From NCBI GenBank assembly GCA_937996235.1, contig CALKVK010000020.1, positions 1 to 45,515 on the forward strand: a DNA stretch of 45,515 nucleotides. Direction: 5' to 3'. A program made the position numbers and the translations under genes. Shown piece after piece: positions 1-7,602 of this stretch (the first letter of the stretch is position 1; the number at the start of each line of letters is the position of its first letter). The DNA comes from an uncultured bacterium (GTDB lineage Bacteria; Planctomycetota; JAJSAM01; JAJVHW01). The notes under the pieces are model-generated. The model saw only the letters and a program-made list of their open reading frames with translations, was not told the origin of the DNA and did not search any database.

Positions 1-250
1 GACAGACTCCTCCCCCTCAAGCGGGGATGTGTCCACGAAACCGGGGCAGGCTCAGCCTGCCCACGTGCACCCCACCCGTCTTCTCCGCCGGCACGCGCGT
101 GCCTCGCACGCGCCAGTGCCGGCGGAGTGGTGCTCGCGGGCAGTGCGACCGAGGGGGCGGACGTCACCGATGCAAGGGCCGCACGCCCGCGAGCACCCCA
201 CTAACAGGTGATAGGCGTGGCGTGTGCGGAGCACACGCCATGCCTATCAC
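1..250. repeat. cluster of four GC-rich hairpins
   Basis: No convincing gene lies in 1-246. Four inverted repeats follow one another: 44-51/55-62 (8 bp, loop TCA); 83-102/106-127 (20 bp, loop CTC, two-base bulge at 114-115); 130-141/185-196 (12 bp, extended by GTGC/GCAC at 143-146/181-184); and 208-227/231-250 (20 bp with one G.T pair, loop GGA). The last overlaps the stop codon of the minus-strand gene at 247. The series could be a structured RNA, a repeat cluster or a chain of terminators. No T-tract is visible beside any stem. Confidence 0.6.
208..250 (-). terminator. terminator-like hairpin over a stop codon
   Basis: Arms 208-227 and 231-250 pair over 20 bp with one wobble and a three-base loop. 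The TGA stop of the minus-strand gene (247-249) lies inside the outer arm. Position and stability suggest it ends or protects that transcript. There is no U-tract, so it is not a classical intrinsic terminator. Confidence 0.45.
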
Positions 251-1140
251 TCGCGGTCGACCCGGAACCCCCCGTCGCCGGAGGGGACGAAGTCGCCCTC
301 GAGCGTCCCACCGTCCAGGTCCGCCGCGAACTCGAGCACGTACCCGTCGCCCACGTCGAACGTCCCCGTGAGCGTCGCCCCGTCGAACGTCGCGCGCACG
401 GGGCCCGAGCGCGACTTCTCGCGCACGAACTCGCAGTCGCCGTCGAGCACCTCGAACCCGACCAGCGTCGCGCTGCCCGTGACGTCCGCGGCCGGCGGCT
501 TGTGCTTCAGCGAGAGGCGGATCTCGCCGTAGTGCTGCATGTCGCACGGGTCGCCCGCCTCGAACAGGTCCCACTCGCCGGCGTACGTGCCGGTGAGGTT
601 GCGCAGGAACGTGCCGCGGAAGAGCAGGTCCTCGGCCGCGGCGACATCCGCGTCGGCCGCCGCGAGCAGCTTGCACGCGCGCCTGCGTGGAAGTTCGACG
701 GCACGCGCGTCGCGCAGCGTCGCCCGTGCGCTCGCGAGGCGTTCCACGATCGCGAAGTAGCGGTCGTCGTCGTCCACGTCGAACGTCGCGACGTCGTCCG
801 CGTAGTCGGCGCGCGCGGCGATGTCGTCTCCGAGTCCGCGCAGCGTCTCGTCCAGCGACGCGAGCACGTCCGCGTCGGTCCGGAACGGACGCTCGACGAG
901 CTTGACGACCGCCTTCGCCGTCCGCAGGTCGTCGGCGAACTGCGACGCAGCGTGGTCGATGCGCTTGACGGTGCGCTTCGCCACGCGCCGCTGCGCGCGC
1001 CCCGCCCGCCCGCGGAGCGACGTGTCCGCCGCGCGCGCGCCGAGCAGCGTCTCGAGCGCGTCGAAGTGCGCGGTGACGGGCGCGGCGGCGGCGGGGAGGG
1101 CGAGGACGGCGAGCACGCAGGCGAGGAGGGTCCGACGCAT
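247..1140 (-). CDS. secreted protein, helical N-half and beta-rich C-half, unknown function
   Basis: The 297-residue product starts with a clear signal peptide (MRRTLLACVLAVLALPAAAAP), so it should be exported. Residues about 25-160 are Ala/Arg/Asp-rich and look helical. The C-terminal 110 residues contain short beta-like repeats around LTGTYAGEW, DVTGSATLVGFEV, ATLTGTFDVGDG and GTLEGDFVPSG, similar in style to small secreted beta-barrels. The only two cysteines of the mature part lie in DPCDM and DGDCEF and could form a disulphide. The start at 1140 is chosen because the signal peptide begins there. An ATG at 1164 is also possible, and neither has a strong Shine-Dalgarno. I recognise no family. 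The gene is divergent from the FG-GAP gene at 1347. Confidence 0.75.
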   Translation of the reverse strand: MRRTLLACVLAVLALPAAAAPVTAHFDALETLLGARAADTSLRGRAGRAQRRVAKRTVKRIDHAASQFADDLRTAKAVVKLVERPFRTDADVLASLDETLRGLGDDIAARADYADDVATFDVDDDDRYFAIVERLASARATLRDARAVELPRRRACKLLAAADADVAAAEDLLFRGTFLRNLTGTYAGEWDLFEAGDPCDMQHYGEIRLSLKHKPPAADVTGSATLVGFEVLDGDCEFVREKSRSGPVRATFDGATLTGTFDVGDGYVLEFAADLDGGTLEGDFVPSGDGGFRVDRE

Positions 1141-1255
1141 CGGAGCAGGTTCGCCGTGGGGCATGAAGTGGGGGTGAACGCGGTATGACGCCCGGTCGCG
1201 TCCCGCGGGGGGCGACCGAAGGGTGGCGCGGCGCGCGCAGTCGGAGCCGGCGCGA

Positions 1256-1271
1256 CCGCTCCCGGGAGCGG
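1256..1271. repeat. 16-bp perfect palindrome in divergent gap
   Basis: CCGCTCCCGGGAGCGG is a perfect 16-bp palindrome in the 206-bp gap between the divergent genes at 1140 and 1347. It could be an operator, but chance palindromes are common at this GC content. A TACACT box (1309-1314) lies between it and the start at 1347, with no recognisable -35. Confidence 0.3.
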
Positions 1272-1346
1272 CGGGCACGGTGGGTGCTGCGCGCGCCGCG
1301 CTCTCACGTACACTCCCCCCCCGGGGCCCGGGCACGAGGAGCGACG

Positions 1347-3320
1347 ATGCGCACGACACTTCGGACACTGGCGGTCATCGCCGGCCTGGCGGCTGCCGCA
1401 CCGGCGCCGGCGGCGACGCAGTCGACCCAGATCGTCCCGCTCGCGCGTCCGCAGGCGGACGTGTTCGGCGCGTCGGTCGCGATCGCGGACGACGTGCTCG
1501 TGGTCGGCACGCCGACGGAGACGGTCGGCGGCGAGCCGGCGCCGGGCGCGGCGTACGTCTTCGGGCGCACGGCGGGGCGCTGGAGCCAGCGGCAGCGCAT
1601 GCCCGACCCGAACGCCGCGACGACCGCCTCGTTCGGCGCGGCGGTGGCCGTCTCCGGCACGCGCTTCGTGATCGGCGCGCCCGACGAGGACGCCGGCGCC
1701 GGAGCCGTCTACCTGTTCGACTTCGACCGCATCCGCGGCGGCTGGACGCAGCGCCAGCGCATCGTCGCCGCGCCGCGCGTGGCCGGGTCGCGCTTCGGCG
1801 CGAGCCTCGCGCTCTCGGGCGACTTCCTCGCGGTCGGCGCACCCGACGAGACCTCCGGCGCGGGCGCGGTCTACACGTTCACGCCGTCGGCGCCCGACTT
1901 CTGGTCGCCGATGTCGCGCGTGCTCCCGAGCGACACCTCCGCGGGACAGGGCTACGGCACGAGCGTCGCCCTCGACGGGCAGGAGCTCGCGGTCGGCGCG
2001 CCCGGCGACACGTCGGGACGCGGCGCCGTCTACGCGCACGAGAACTCCGGCCGCAACTGGATCCAGCGCAAGAAGCTGCTGCCGACGGCGCCCACCGGCA
2101 GCGAGGCGCTCGGCGTGGCCGTCTCGATCGAGGGCGGCACGATCGTCGGCGGCTGTGGGGCGCGCCGCGCCGCGTTCGCCTACACGCGCGGCGCGAACGG
2201 CTACGCCGCCGCCGGGACGCTCGAGCCCGCGGACGACGGCGACGACCGCTTCGGCGCTGCCGTGGCCGTCGCAGGCGACACGTTGTGCGTCGGTGCGCCG
2301 TTCGCGAACGCGGGCCGCGGTGCGCTGCACGTCTACGCGCGGCGCGGCACGACGTTCGTCGAGCGCGAGGTCCTCGCGCCCCAGGACCTCGCCGCCGACG
2401 CCCACTTCGGCAGCAGCGCCGCCGCGTCCGGCGACCTGGTCCTCGCGGGCGCGCCGCGCGACGCGGCGCCGTCCGAGGCGCGCGTGTTCGACCTGCTCGA
2501 CGTCGTGAACGGCTACATGCTCCCTTCGAAGGCGTCGTACGCCCCGCCCGCCGCGAAGCGCGTTACGCCGGGCTTCCGCGCGAGCGGCATCCTCGACACC
2601 GGCACGTCGTCGTTCGACTTCGCGGCCGCGGGGACGCTCCGCATCGGCGCGCTCGTGCTGCCCGTCTCCGGCCTCACGCAGGCGAAGTCGAACGCTCCGT
2701 GGAGCTACGACGACGGCACGCTGTCGTTCCAGGTGCGGCCGCTCCGCGCGGGTTCGTCGCGCGCCGCGTTCACGCTCGAGTACACGGGCGCGCTCGGCGC
2801 GGCGGGGCTCGCCGCGGACGCGCCGTTCACGGTCTCGTACCAGGTCGGCGACGTGCAGCTCGCCGGCGGCGCAACGCTCGACGGCTTCGCGTTCGACGTC
2901 GCGCGTGCGCCTGGTTCGCTGCAGAGCCCCGCGTTCACCATCGAGAAGCTGGCGGCGAAGGCGAAGAAGGCGGGCAAGGCGACGCTCGCCGTCACGGCGC
3001 GCTTCGTGCCCGTGGACGGCGCTCCCGAGAGCGCGCCGAACGTCGTCGTGCGCTTCGGCGACGCGATCGACCAGCGCCTCGACGCGGCCGCGTTCAAGCG
3101 CCGCAAGTCGTCGTGGACGTGGTCGGGGGACCTCGGCGCGGGCAGCGGCCAGGTGACGGTGGACTACGCGAAGGGGCTCGTCACCGTGAAGGCGAAGAAG
3201 CTCGGGCTCGTCGGCGCGGCCGACGGCCAAGCGCCGCTCGCGTTCGCGATCTCTCTCGACGGCTACGCGTACGAAGCGCGTGTCGTGTCCGTCTCGAAGG
3301 GCGCGAAGTACACCTACTGA
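1347..3320 (+). CDS. secreted FG-GAP beta-propeller protein with C-terminal beta module
   Basis: The 657-residue product has a signal peptide (MRTTLRTLAVIAGLAAAAPAPA) and then about seven FG-GAP-like repeats over residues 35-390. Each has the form FGAxVAxxGDxLxVGAPxxxxGAGAVYxF, as in FGAAVAVSGTRFVIGAPDED and FGASLALSGDFLAVGAPDET. Seven repeats fit one integrin-like propeller. From about residue 409 a beta-rich region begins at GILDTG and runs to the end. It resembles the C-terminal half of the protein encoded at 30154-31551 (shared GILDTG/GVLDTG, GSSRA...YTG, a VRFGD/LRFGD segment and a KGL/SGL motif), suggesting a common surface module. GAGGAG at 1336-1341 supports the ATG at 1347. Such proteins usually bind ligands or other proteins outside the cell; the partner is unknown. 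Confidence 0.85.
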   Translation: MRTTLRTLAVIAGLAAAAPAPAATQSTQIVPLARPQADVFGASVAIADDVLVVGTPTETVGGEPAPGAAYVFGRTAGRWSQRQRMPDPNAATTASFGAAVAVSGTRFVIGAPDEDAGAGAVYLFDFDRIRGGWTQRQRIVAAPRVAGSRFGASLALSGDFLAVGAPDETSGAGAVYTFTPSAPDFWSPMSRVLPSDTSAGQGYGTSVALDGQELAVGAPGDTSGRGAVYAHENSGRNWIQRKKLLPTAPTGSEALGVAVSIEGGTIVGGCGARRAAFAYTRGANGYAAAGTLEPADDGDDRFGAAVAVAGDTLCVGAPFANAGRGALHVYARRGTTFVEREVLAPQDLAADAHFGSSAAASGDLVLAGAPRDAAPSEARVFDLLDVVNGYMLPSKASYAPPAAKRVTPGFRASGILDTGTSSFDFAAAGTLRIGALVLPVSGLTQAKSNAPWSYDDGTLSFQVRPLRAGSSRAAFTLEYTGALGAAGLAADAPFTVSYQVGDVQLAGGATLDGFAFDVARAPGSLQSPAFTIEKLAAKAKKAGKATLAVTARFVPVDGAPESAPNVVVRFGDAIDQRLDAAAFKRRKSSWTWSGDLGAGSGQVTVDYAKGLVTVKAKKLGLVGAADGQAPLAFAISLDGYAYEARVVSVSKGAKYTY

Positions 3321-3366
3321 TCCACACTCACGCGAACCGGCCGCGACGCCGGAGGACACGCGCACC

Positions 3367-4701
3367 ATGGCCAAGCCGACGCCGATCAGCGGATTCCCCG
3401 AGTGGCTCCCCGAGCAGCGCCTCGTGGAGCTCCACGCGCTCGACACGCTGCGCGCGCGCTTCGAGAGCTTCGGCTTCGCGCCGCTCGAGACGCGCGCCGT
3501 GGAGCCCCTCGATCAGCTCCTCGCGAAGGGCGAGACCGATCAGGAGATCTACGTGCTGCGCCGGCTGCACGCCGCCGACGACGAGGGCGACGCGGGTCTC
3601 GGTCTGCACTTCGACCTGACGGTGCCGTTCGCGCGCTACGTGGCGCAGAACCGCGGCCGGCTCGCGTTCCCGTTCAAGCGCTGGCAGATCCAGAAGGTGT
3701 GGCGTGGCGAGCGGCCGCAGGTCGGGCGCTACCGCGAGTTCTACCAGGCCGACCTCGACGTCGTGGCCGAGGAGACCCTCGCGCTCGACTTCGACGCCGA
3801 GATGGCGCGGCTGCTGGTCGAGTCCATGTCGGCGCTGCCCGTGCCGCCCGTGACGCTCGGCATCAACAACCGCAAGGTGCTGCAGGGCGCGTACGCGGCG
3901 CTCGGCATCGACGACGTGCCCGGGACGCTGCGCATCGTCGACAAGCTCGACAAGGTGGGGGAGCGCGGCGTGCTCGACCTGCTCGTCGAGCGCGCCGGTC
4001 TCGCGCCGCAGGTCGCGGAGGCGTGCGTCGCCATCGGACGCATCCGCACGGCGGACGCGTCGTTCGCCGACGCGGTGCGCGCGCTGGTCCCCGCGAACGC
4101 GCTGCTCGACGCGGGCCTCGACGAGCTGACGCGCGTGATCGACGCGCTCGCCGACCTGCCCGCGGGGAGCGTCGTCGCGAACCTCTCGATCGCGCGCGGT
4201 CTCGACTACTACACGGGCACGGTCTACGAGGGCCAGCTCCGCGGTCACGAGAACCTCGGCACCGTCTGCTCGGGCGGGCGCTACGACGACCTCGTCGGCG
4301 GGGGCGGCGCGAAGCTGCCGGGCGTCGGCGTGTCGATCGGCGTCACGCGCATCCTCGGCCGTTTCCTCGGCGACGGGCTCCTGCGCGCGACGCGCAGCGT
4401 GCCGACGTGCGTGCTCGTCACGCTGCCGTCGGACGAGGCGCGTCCGGCGGCGCGCGCCGCCGCGAACGCGCTGCGCGCGCGCGGCATCGCCACCGAGGTC
4501 TTCCACGAGGCCGCGCGCTTCGGCAAGCAGATGAAGTACGCGGACCGCCGCGGCATCCCCTTCGCCTGGTTTCCGCCCGCGGACCCGTCGGCGCCGCACG
4601 AGGTGAAGGACCTCCGCACCGGCGCGCAGACGCCGGCCGACCCGGCCTCCTGGACCCCGCCCGCAGACGACCTGCGCCCCCGCGTCGTCCCCGCCGAGTA
4701 G
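3367..4701 (+). CDS. hisS: histidyl-tRNA synthetase
   Basis: Class II aminoacyl-tRNA synthetase charging tRNA-His, 444 residues. Motif 2 with its arginines is at about 105-133 (RWQIQKVWRGERPQVGRYRE). The HisRS-specific ARGLDYYTGTVYEG is at 276-289, followed by the CSGGRYDDL motif, and the last 80 residues form the anticodon-binding domain. The N-terminus (KPTPISGFPEWLPEQ) and the DLTVPFARYVAQN stretch resemble, from memory, the HisS form common in Actinobacteria rather than the short KGTRD form, so transfer or an old paralogue is possible. The gene starts 46 bases after the FG-GAP gene and may be co-transcribed. It converges on the M28 peptidase across a palindromic repeat that begins about 45 bases after its stop. 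Confidence 0.96.
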   Translation: MAKPTPISGFPEWLPEQRLVELHALDTLRARFESFGFAPLETRAVEPLDQLLAKGETDQEIYVLRRLHAADDEGDAGLGLHFDLTVPFARYVAQNRGRLAFPFKRWQIQKVWRGERPQVGRYREFYQADLDVVAEETLALDFDAEMARLLVESMSALPVPPVTLGINNRKVLQGAYAALGIDDVPGTLRIVDKLDKVGERGVLDLLVERAGLAPQVAEACVAIGRIRTADASFADAVRALVPANALLDAGLDELTRVIDALADLPAGSVVANLSIARGLDYYTGTVYEGQLRGHENLGTVCSGGRYDDLVGGGGAKLPGVGVSIGVTRILGRFLGDGLLRATRSVPTCVLVTLPSDEARPAARAAANALRARGIATEVFHEAARFGKQMKYADRRGIPFAWFPPADPSAPHEVKDLRTGAQTPADPASWTPPADDLRPRVVPAE

Positions 4702-4734
4702 CCCGCACCGCCCTTGCCCCCTCCAACGCCCCCA

Positions 4735-4958
4735 CTCGTTCCGAAGGGGACGGTCCTGCGCCAGGCTCGGCGCGTGCGTTCCCGTTGCGTCGGGGACACT
4801 CCTCAGGCTCCGTGCGACGCGCGGCGCGCGCGTCGTCTGCGGTACCTGCGACGCCCGCTCGGCGCGCAGAGCCTCGCCGGGGCGCCGCGAGCTCGCAGGT
4901 CCGTCCCCATCGGAACGGGAAGCTGCGCTGCGAGCCTGCGTGAGGACCGTCCCCTATT
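4735..4958. repeat. palindromic repeat family A, copy A1
   Basis: This fills the convergent gap between hisS and the M28 gene. The words are GGGGACGGTCCT at 4746-4757, GGGGACACTCCT at 4792-4803, the near-match AGGTCCGTCCCC at 4897-4908, and AGGACCGTCCCC at 4943-4954. The outer arms, with neighbouring CAGGCTCG/CGAGCCTG, pair end to end. The right arm reaches the stop codon of the M28 gene (4954-4956), and the left begins 44 bases after the hisS stop. Each arm therefore reads GGGGACGGTCCT in the sense of the gene it follows. It could serve as a bidirectional terminator or be a REP-like element. Confidence 0.85.
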
Positions 4959-6375
4959 CAACGGGCGGTGGCGGGGCGCGGCGGACGGTCAGCGTCGCGA
5001 CGAGCACGGCGGCGGCGAGGGCGAGCAGCAGGGCGGTCTCGACGGGCGGCGCGCGCCAGCCCCGTCCGAAGACGAGCAGCGCCGCGACCGAGATCACGAG
5101 TTGCACGAGCGCCGGGATCTCCGCGGCGAGCAGCACGAGCACCCGCGGCTTCCGCGGCAGCGCGGTCGCGAGTGCGGCGAGCGTCACGAACGGCACGCCC
5201 GCGACGACTCCCGCGACGCTCCCGAGCGCGGCGAGCACGCACGTGAGGAGCGCGCACGCGGCGAGCGACGCCGCTGCGACGCGCGCACCGCCCGCGGAGA
5301 GCCGCTTCGCCGCGAGGAGCGCCGGCACCGCCGCCGCCAGGGCGAGCAGCACCAGTGCGCCGTGCCCGAGGTGCCGCGCACCGACGAGTACGTACGCGTC
5401 GCCGAGCTCGCGCGACGCGTCGGCCGCCGGGACCGCTGCGAGGGTCACCGCCGCTGCGGCGATCACGCGCGTCGCGTCGTCGAGGCGCGCCGCGTCGACC
5501 TCCGCGAGCGCGTCCGTCTCGCGGTGGTAGCCGCGGTAGAAGTTCGTCAGCGACGAGCCCGACAGCATGCACGCCGGCACGCCGCGCTCGAGGTACGCGC
5601 CGTCGTCGCCGCCCGTCGCGAGGCCGAGCACGCGCACCGTGGCCTGCGCCCACGGCGCGAGCAGCGGGTCGCCGACGCCGACGGCGACGTCCGCCGCGTC
5701 GCCTGCCGCGACGACCGCCTGCGGCAGCCACGCCGGCGCGACGCCCGCCGCGTCCCATGCGAACCCGTACGGCAGCGTGTGGACGACGAGGCGGTCGCGC
5801 GTCCATCCGACGAGCTCGACCGCCAGCGCGGCGCGGACGCGTGCGCGTCCGGCGTCGCCGAGCGCGTCGACGTGCGCCTTCGAGCCGAGGCAGCCCCACT
5901 CCTCGCCGTCGACGATCGCGATCTCGACGTCGCACGCGGGCGGCGGCCCCGACGCGAGCGCGTGTGCGGCTTCGACGAGCGCCGCGACTGCGCCGCCGTC
6001 GTCGATCGCACCGGGCGCGCCGACGACGACGTCGTGGTGCGCGACGAGCACCACCGCGTGCGACGCATCCGTGCCGGGGATGCGCGCGTGCACGTTCACG
6101 AGGGGCGCGCGGCGTCCCGCAGGGGCCGCGAAGGTCTCGCGGCGCACGTCGCTCGCGCCTGCCGCGCGCAGCGCCTCCTCGACGAACGCCGGCGACGCGG
6201 CATGCGCGCGCGTGTCCGGCGTGCGCCCGGGGAAGCGCTCCTGGTACGCGGCGAGCCACGCGTACGCAGCGCCGGGACGCACGCGCGCGGCCGCATCGCG
6301 CGCGGCGGCCGGCGGGGCCGCGTCGCCCGGACCGCCGAGCGCGAGCGCCACGCCGAGCACGACCGGCACCAACAC
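4954..6375 (-). CDS. M28-family zinc aminopeptidase, membrane-anchored
   Basis: The 473-residue product has an N-terminal hydrophobic segment (VLVPVVLGVALALGG), a peptidase domain and about five C-terminal membrane helices. M28 signatures are VVLVAHHDVV, GAIDDGGAVAALVEAAHAL (bridging Asp), IAIVDGEEWGCLGS (catalytic and metal Glu), TGGDDGAYLERGVP and a late YHRETDALAEVD (last metal His). It should be a di-zinc exopeptidase facing the periplasm, in the style of Fxna/endoplasmic-type M28 proteins with a membrane domain. The GTG at 6375 is chosen because the frame upstream, to a TTG at 6459, is repeat A2 sequence. Neither start has a good ribosome binding site. The stop lies in repeat A1, so the gene is bracketed by the two repeats. 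Confidence 0.82.
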   Translation of the reverse strand: MLVPVVLGVALALGGPGDAAPPAAARDAAARVRPGAAYAWLAAYQERFPGRTPDTRAHAASPAFVEEALRAAGASDVRRETFAAPAGRRAPLVNVHARIPGTDASHAVVLVAHHDVVVGAPGAIDDGGAVAALVEAAHALASGPPPACDVEIAIVDGEEWGCLGSKAHVDALGDAGRARVRAALAVELVGWTRDRLVVHTLPYGFAWDAAGVAPAWLPQAVVAAGDAADVAVGVGDPLLAPWAQATVRVLGLATGGDDGAYLERGVPACMLSGSSLTNFYRGYHRETDALAEVDAARLDDATRVIAAAAVTLAAVPAADASRELGDAYVLVGARHLGHGALVLLALAAAVPALLAAKRLSAGGARVAAASLAACALLTCVLAALGSVAGVVAGVPFVTLAALATALPRKPRVLVLLAAEIPALVQLVISVAALLVFGRGWRAPPVETALLLALAAAVLVATLTVRRAPPPPVE

Positions 6376-6379
6376 GAGA

Positions 6380-6618
6380 AACGGGGACGGTCCTGGAAAC
6401 TTGCGCAGCGCAACGAACTCCTCGGATCCGGGACGGTCCTCGCTCGTTGCGTGAGGCAACTTGCTCGGCTCGACGGGGACACTCCTCGCGGGCGCTGAGC
6501 CCGCCGCGTAGCCGCGTGCGAACTGCCGCCCGTCGAGGAGTGTCCCCCGAATCGGTCGAAACTTGCGTAGGGCAAGTTTCGAGGACCGTCCCTGTTCGTT
6601 GCGTCCCTGTTCGTTGCG
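6380..6618. repeat. palindromic repeat family A, copy A2
   Basis: It lies between the 3' end of the MBL/ferredoxin gene (6644) and the 5' end of the M28 gene. Words are GGGGACGGTCCT at 6383-6394, a one-base variant at 6429-6440, GGGGACACTCCT at 6475-6486, AGGAGTGTCCCC at 6536-6547 and AGGACCGTCCCT at 6582-6593. Small stems such as ACTTGC/GCAAGT lie between them. A 15-bp tandem duplication (CCCTGTTCGTTGCGT) ends the element near 6590-6619. Read on the minus strand, the first word after the MBL stop is the sense variant AGGGACGGTCCT. Confidence 0.82.
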
Positions 6619-6643
6619 TCGGCGGTCGGGGCGCCCGCGCGCG

Positions 6644-7513
6644 TCAGCCGTGCTGCATCCACGCGACGCAGCGCTCGATCTGCGCGTGCATCGCGCCGGC
6701 GTCGAACCGGCAGCGGCGGCCGTGGCCGGGCAGGAGGGCCTCGAAGCGGTGGGCGAGGAGGCGGCGCATCGACTCGATCTGCACGTCCCAGTCGAACCAG
6801 CACGCGTCGCGGAAGGCGATGACGTGACCGCGCGACGCGCTCCACGCCGCGTGGTCGCCGGAGAAGAGCACGCGCTCCTCGAAGAGCAGGCACGCGGACC
6901 CCGCGGTGTGACCCGGCGTCGGGATCACGAGCAGGTCGCCGGCGAGCGCGACGGGCGCGTCGCCCTCGATGCGGCGCTCGACCGCCTGCGTGCCGCGCGT
7001 GACGTCGCGCTCGTGCAGCACGCGCTCGCAGCCGAAGTGCGCCGCGAAGCGCGCGTGGTCCGCGACGTCGTCGCGGTGCGTGAGGAAGAGCGTGCGCACG
7101 CCGCCGAGCTCCTCGAGGCGCTTCACGAGCGGCCCCGCGAAGCGCGGCGAATCGACGAGCACGTTGCCCTCGGGACGCAGGACGAGGTACGCGGCCGCGC
7201 CGAAGCTCGACTCCGCGTGGAACCCGCAGTGCAGCACGCGCGGCTCGACCTCGTCGGGCAGCGCCGCGAGGGCCGGCGCGAGATCGCGTCCGCCCTCGAC
7301 GCCGATCGACGCGGTGGGGCACGAGACGAGCGCCATCAGCGCGCGGCGCCACTCCGCCTCGTCGCGCGGCTGCGTCGCGACGCTCGACTGCTCGTCGCGC
7401 CGCGTGAACGCCGCGGGCGCCATCCAGCGACAGGTGTCGCAGTCGATGCAGCTCGAGTCGACGTAGAGCGCGCCGGGCGCATTGTGGGGCAGTCGCAGAG
7501 CCGGCTTCGCCAT
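6644..7513 (-). CDS. 4Fe-4S ferredoxin domain fused to metallo-beta-lactamase-fold hydrolase
   Basis: The 289-residue product has no signal peptide. Residues 1-75 carry a ferredoxin motif CxxCxxC at 22, 25 and 28 with a later CP at 65-66, enough for a single 4Fe-4S cluster. Residues 90-289 form a metallo-beta-lactamase fold. The usual HxHxDH is replaced by THRDDVADH, followed by PTPGHTAGS, FSGDH and a late LPGHGRR. From memory, related ferredoxin-MBL proteins with THRDDVADH occur in cyanobacteria and plants. The substrate is unknown; a redox-linked hydrolase or oxygen/NO-type role is a guess. The ATG at 7513 is preceded by GGAGGTGCG. The gene is followed by repeat A2. Confidence 0.85.
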   Translation of the reverse strand: MAKPALRLPHNAPGALYVDSSCIDCDTCRWMAPAAFTRRDEQSSVATQPRDEAEWRRALMALVSCPTASIGVEGGRDLAPALAALPDEVEPRVLHCGFHAESSFGAAAYLVLRPEGNVLVDSPRFAGPLVKRLEELGGVRTLFLTHRDDVADHARFAAHFGCERVLHERDVTRGTQAVERRIEGDAPVALAGDLLVIPTPGHTAGSACLLFEERVLFSGDHAAWSASRGHVIAFRDACWFDWDVQIESMRRLLAHRFEALLPGHGRRCRFDAGAMHAQIERCVAWMQHG

Positions 7514-7602
7514 CGCGCACCTCCGCGCGTCGCGCGCCGCAGCGTGGACGCCGCGCACGGGAACGGCGGCGCGCGACGGCGCATTCCCGCGCTTCTGCTG
7601 CG

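Noticed and set aside
507..3446. 979-codon open frame antisense to the FG-GAP gene and the first secreted-protein gene
   Set aside because: Arg/Ala-rich shadow frame caused by very high GC; no domain, no start signal, and it lies opposite two genes with signal peptides and recognisable repeats.
4735..6618. Insertion sequence around the M28 gene
   Set aside because: No transposase frame in the window; the enclosed gene is a peptidase and the repeats sit at many gene ends.
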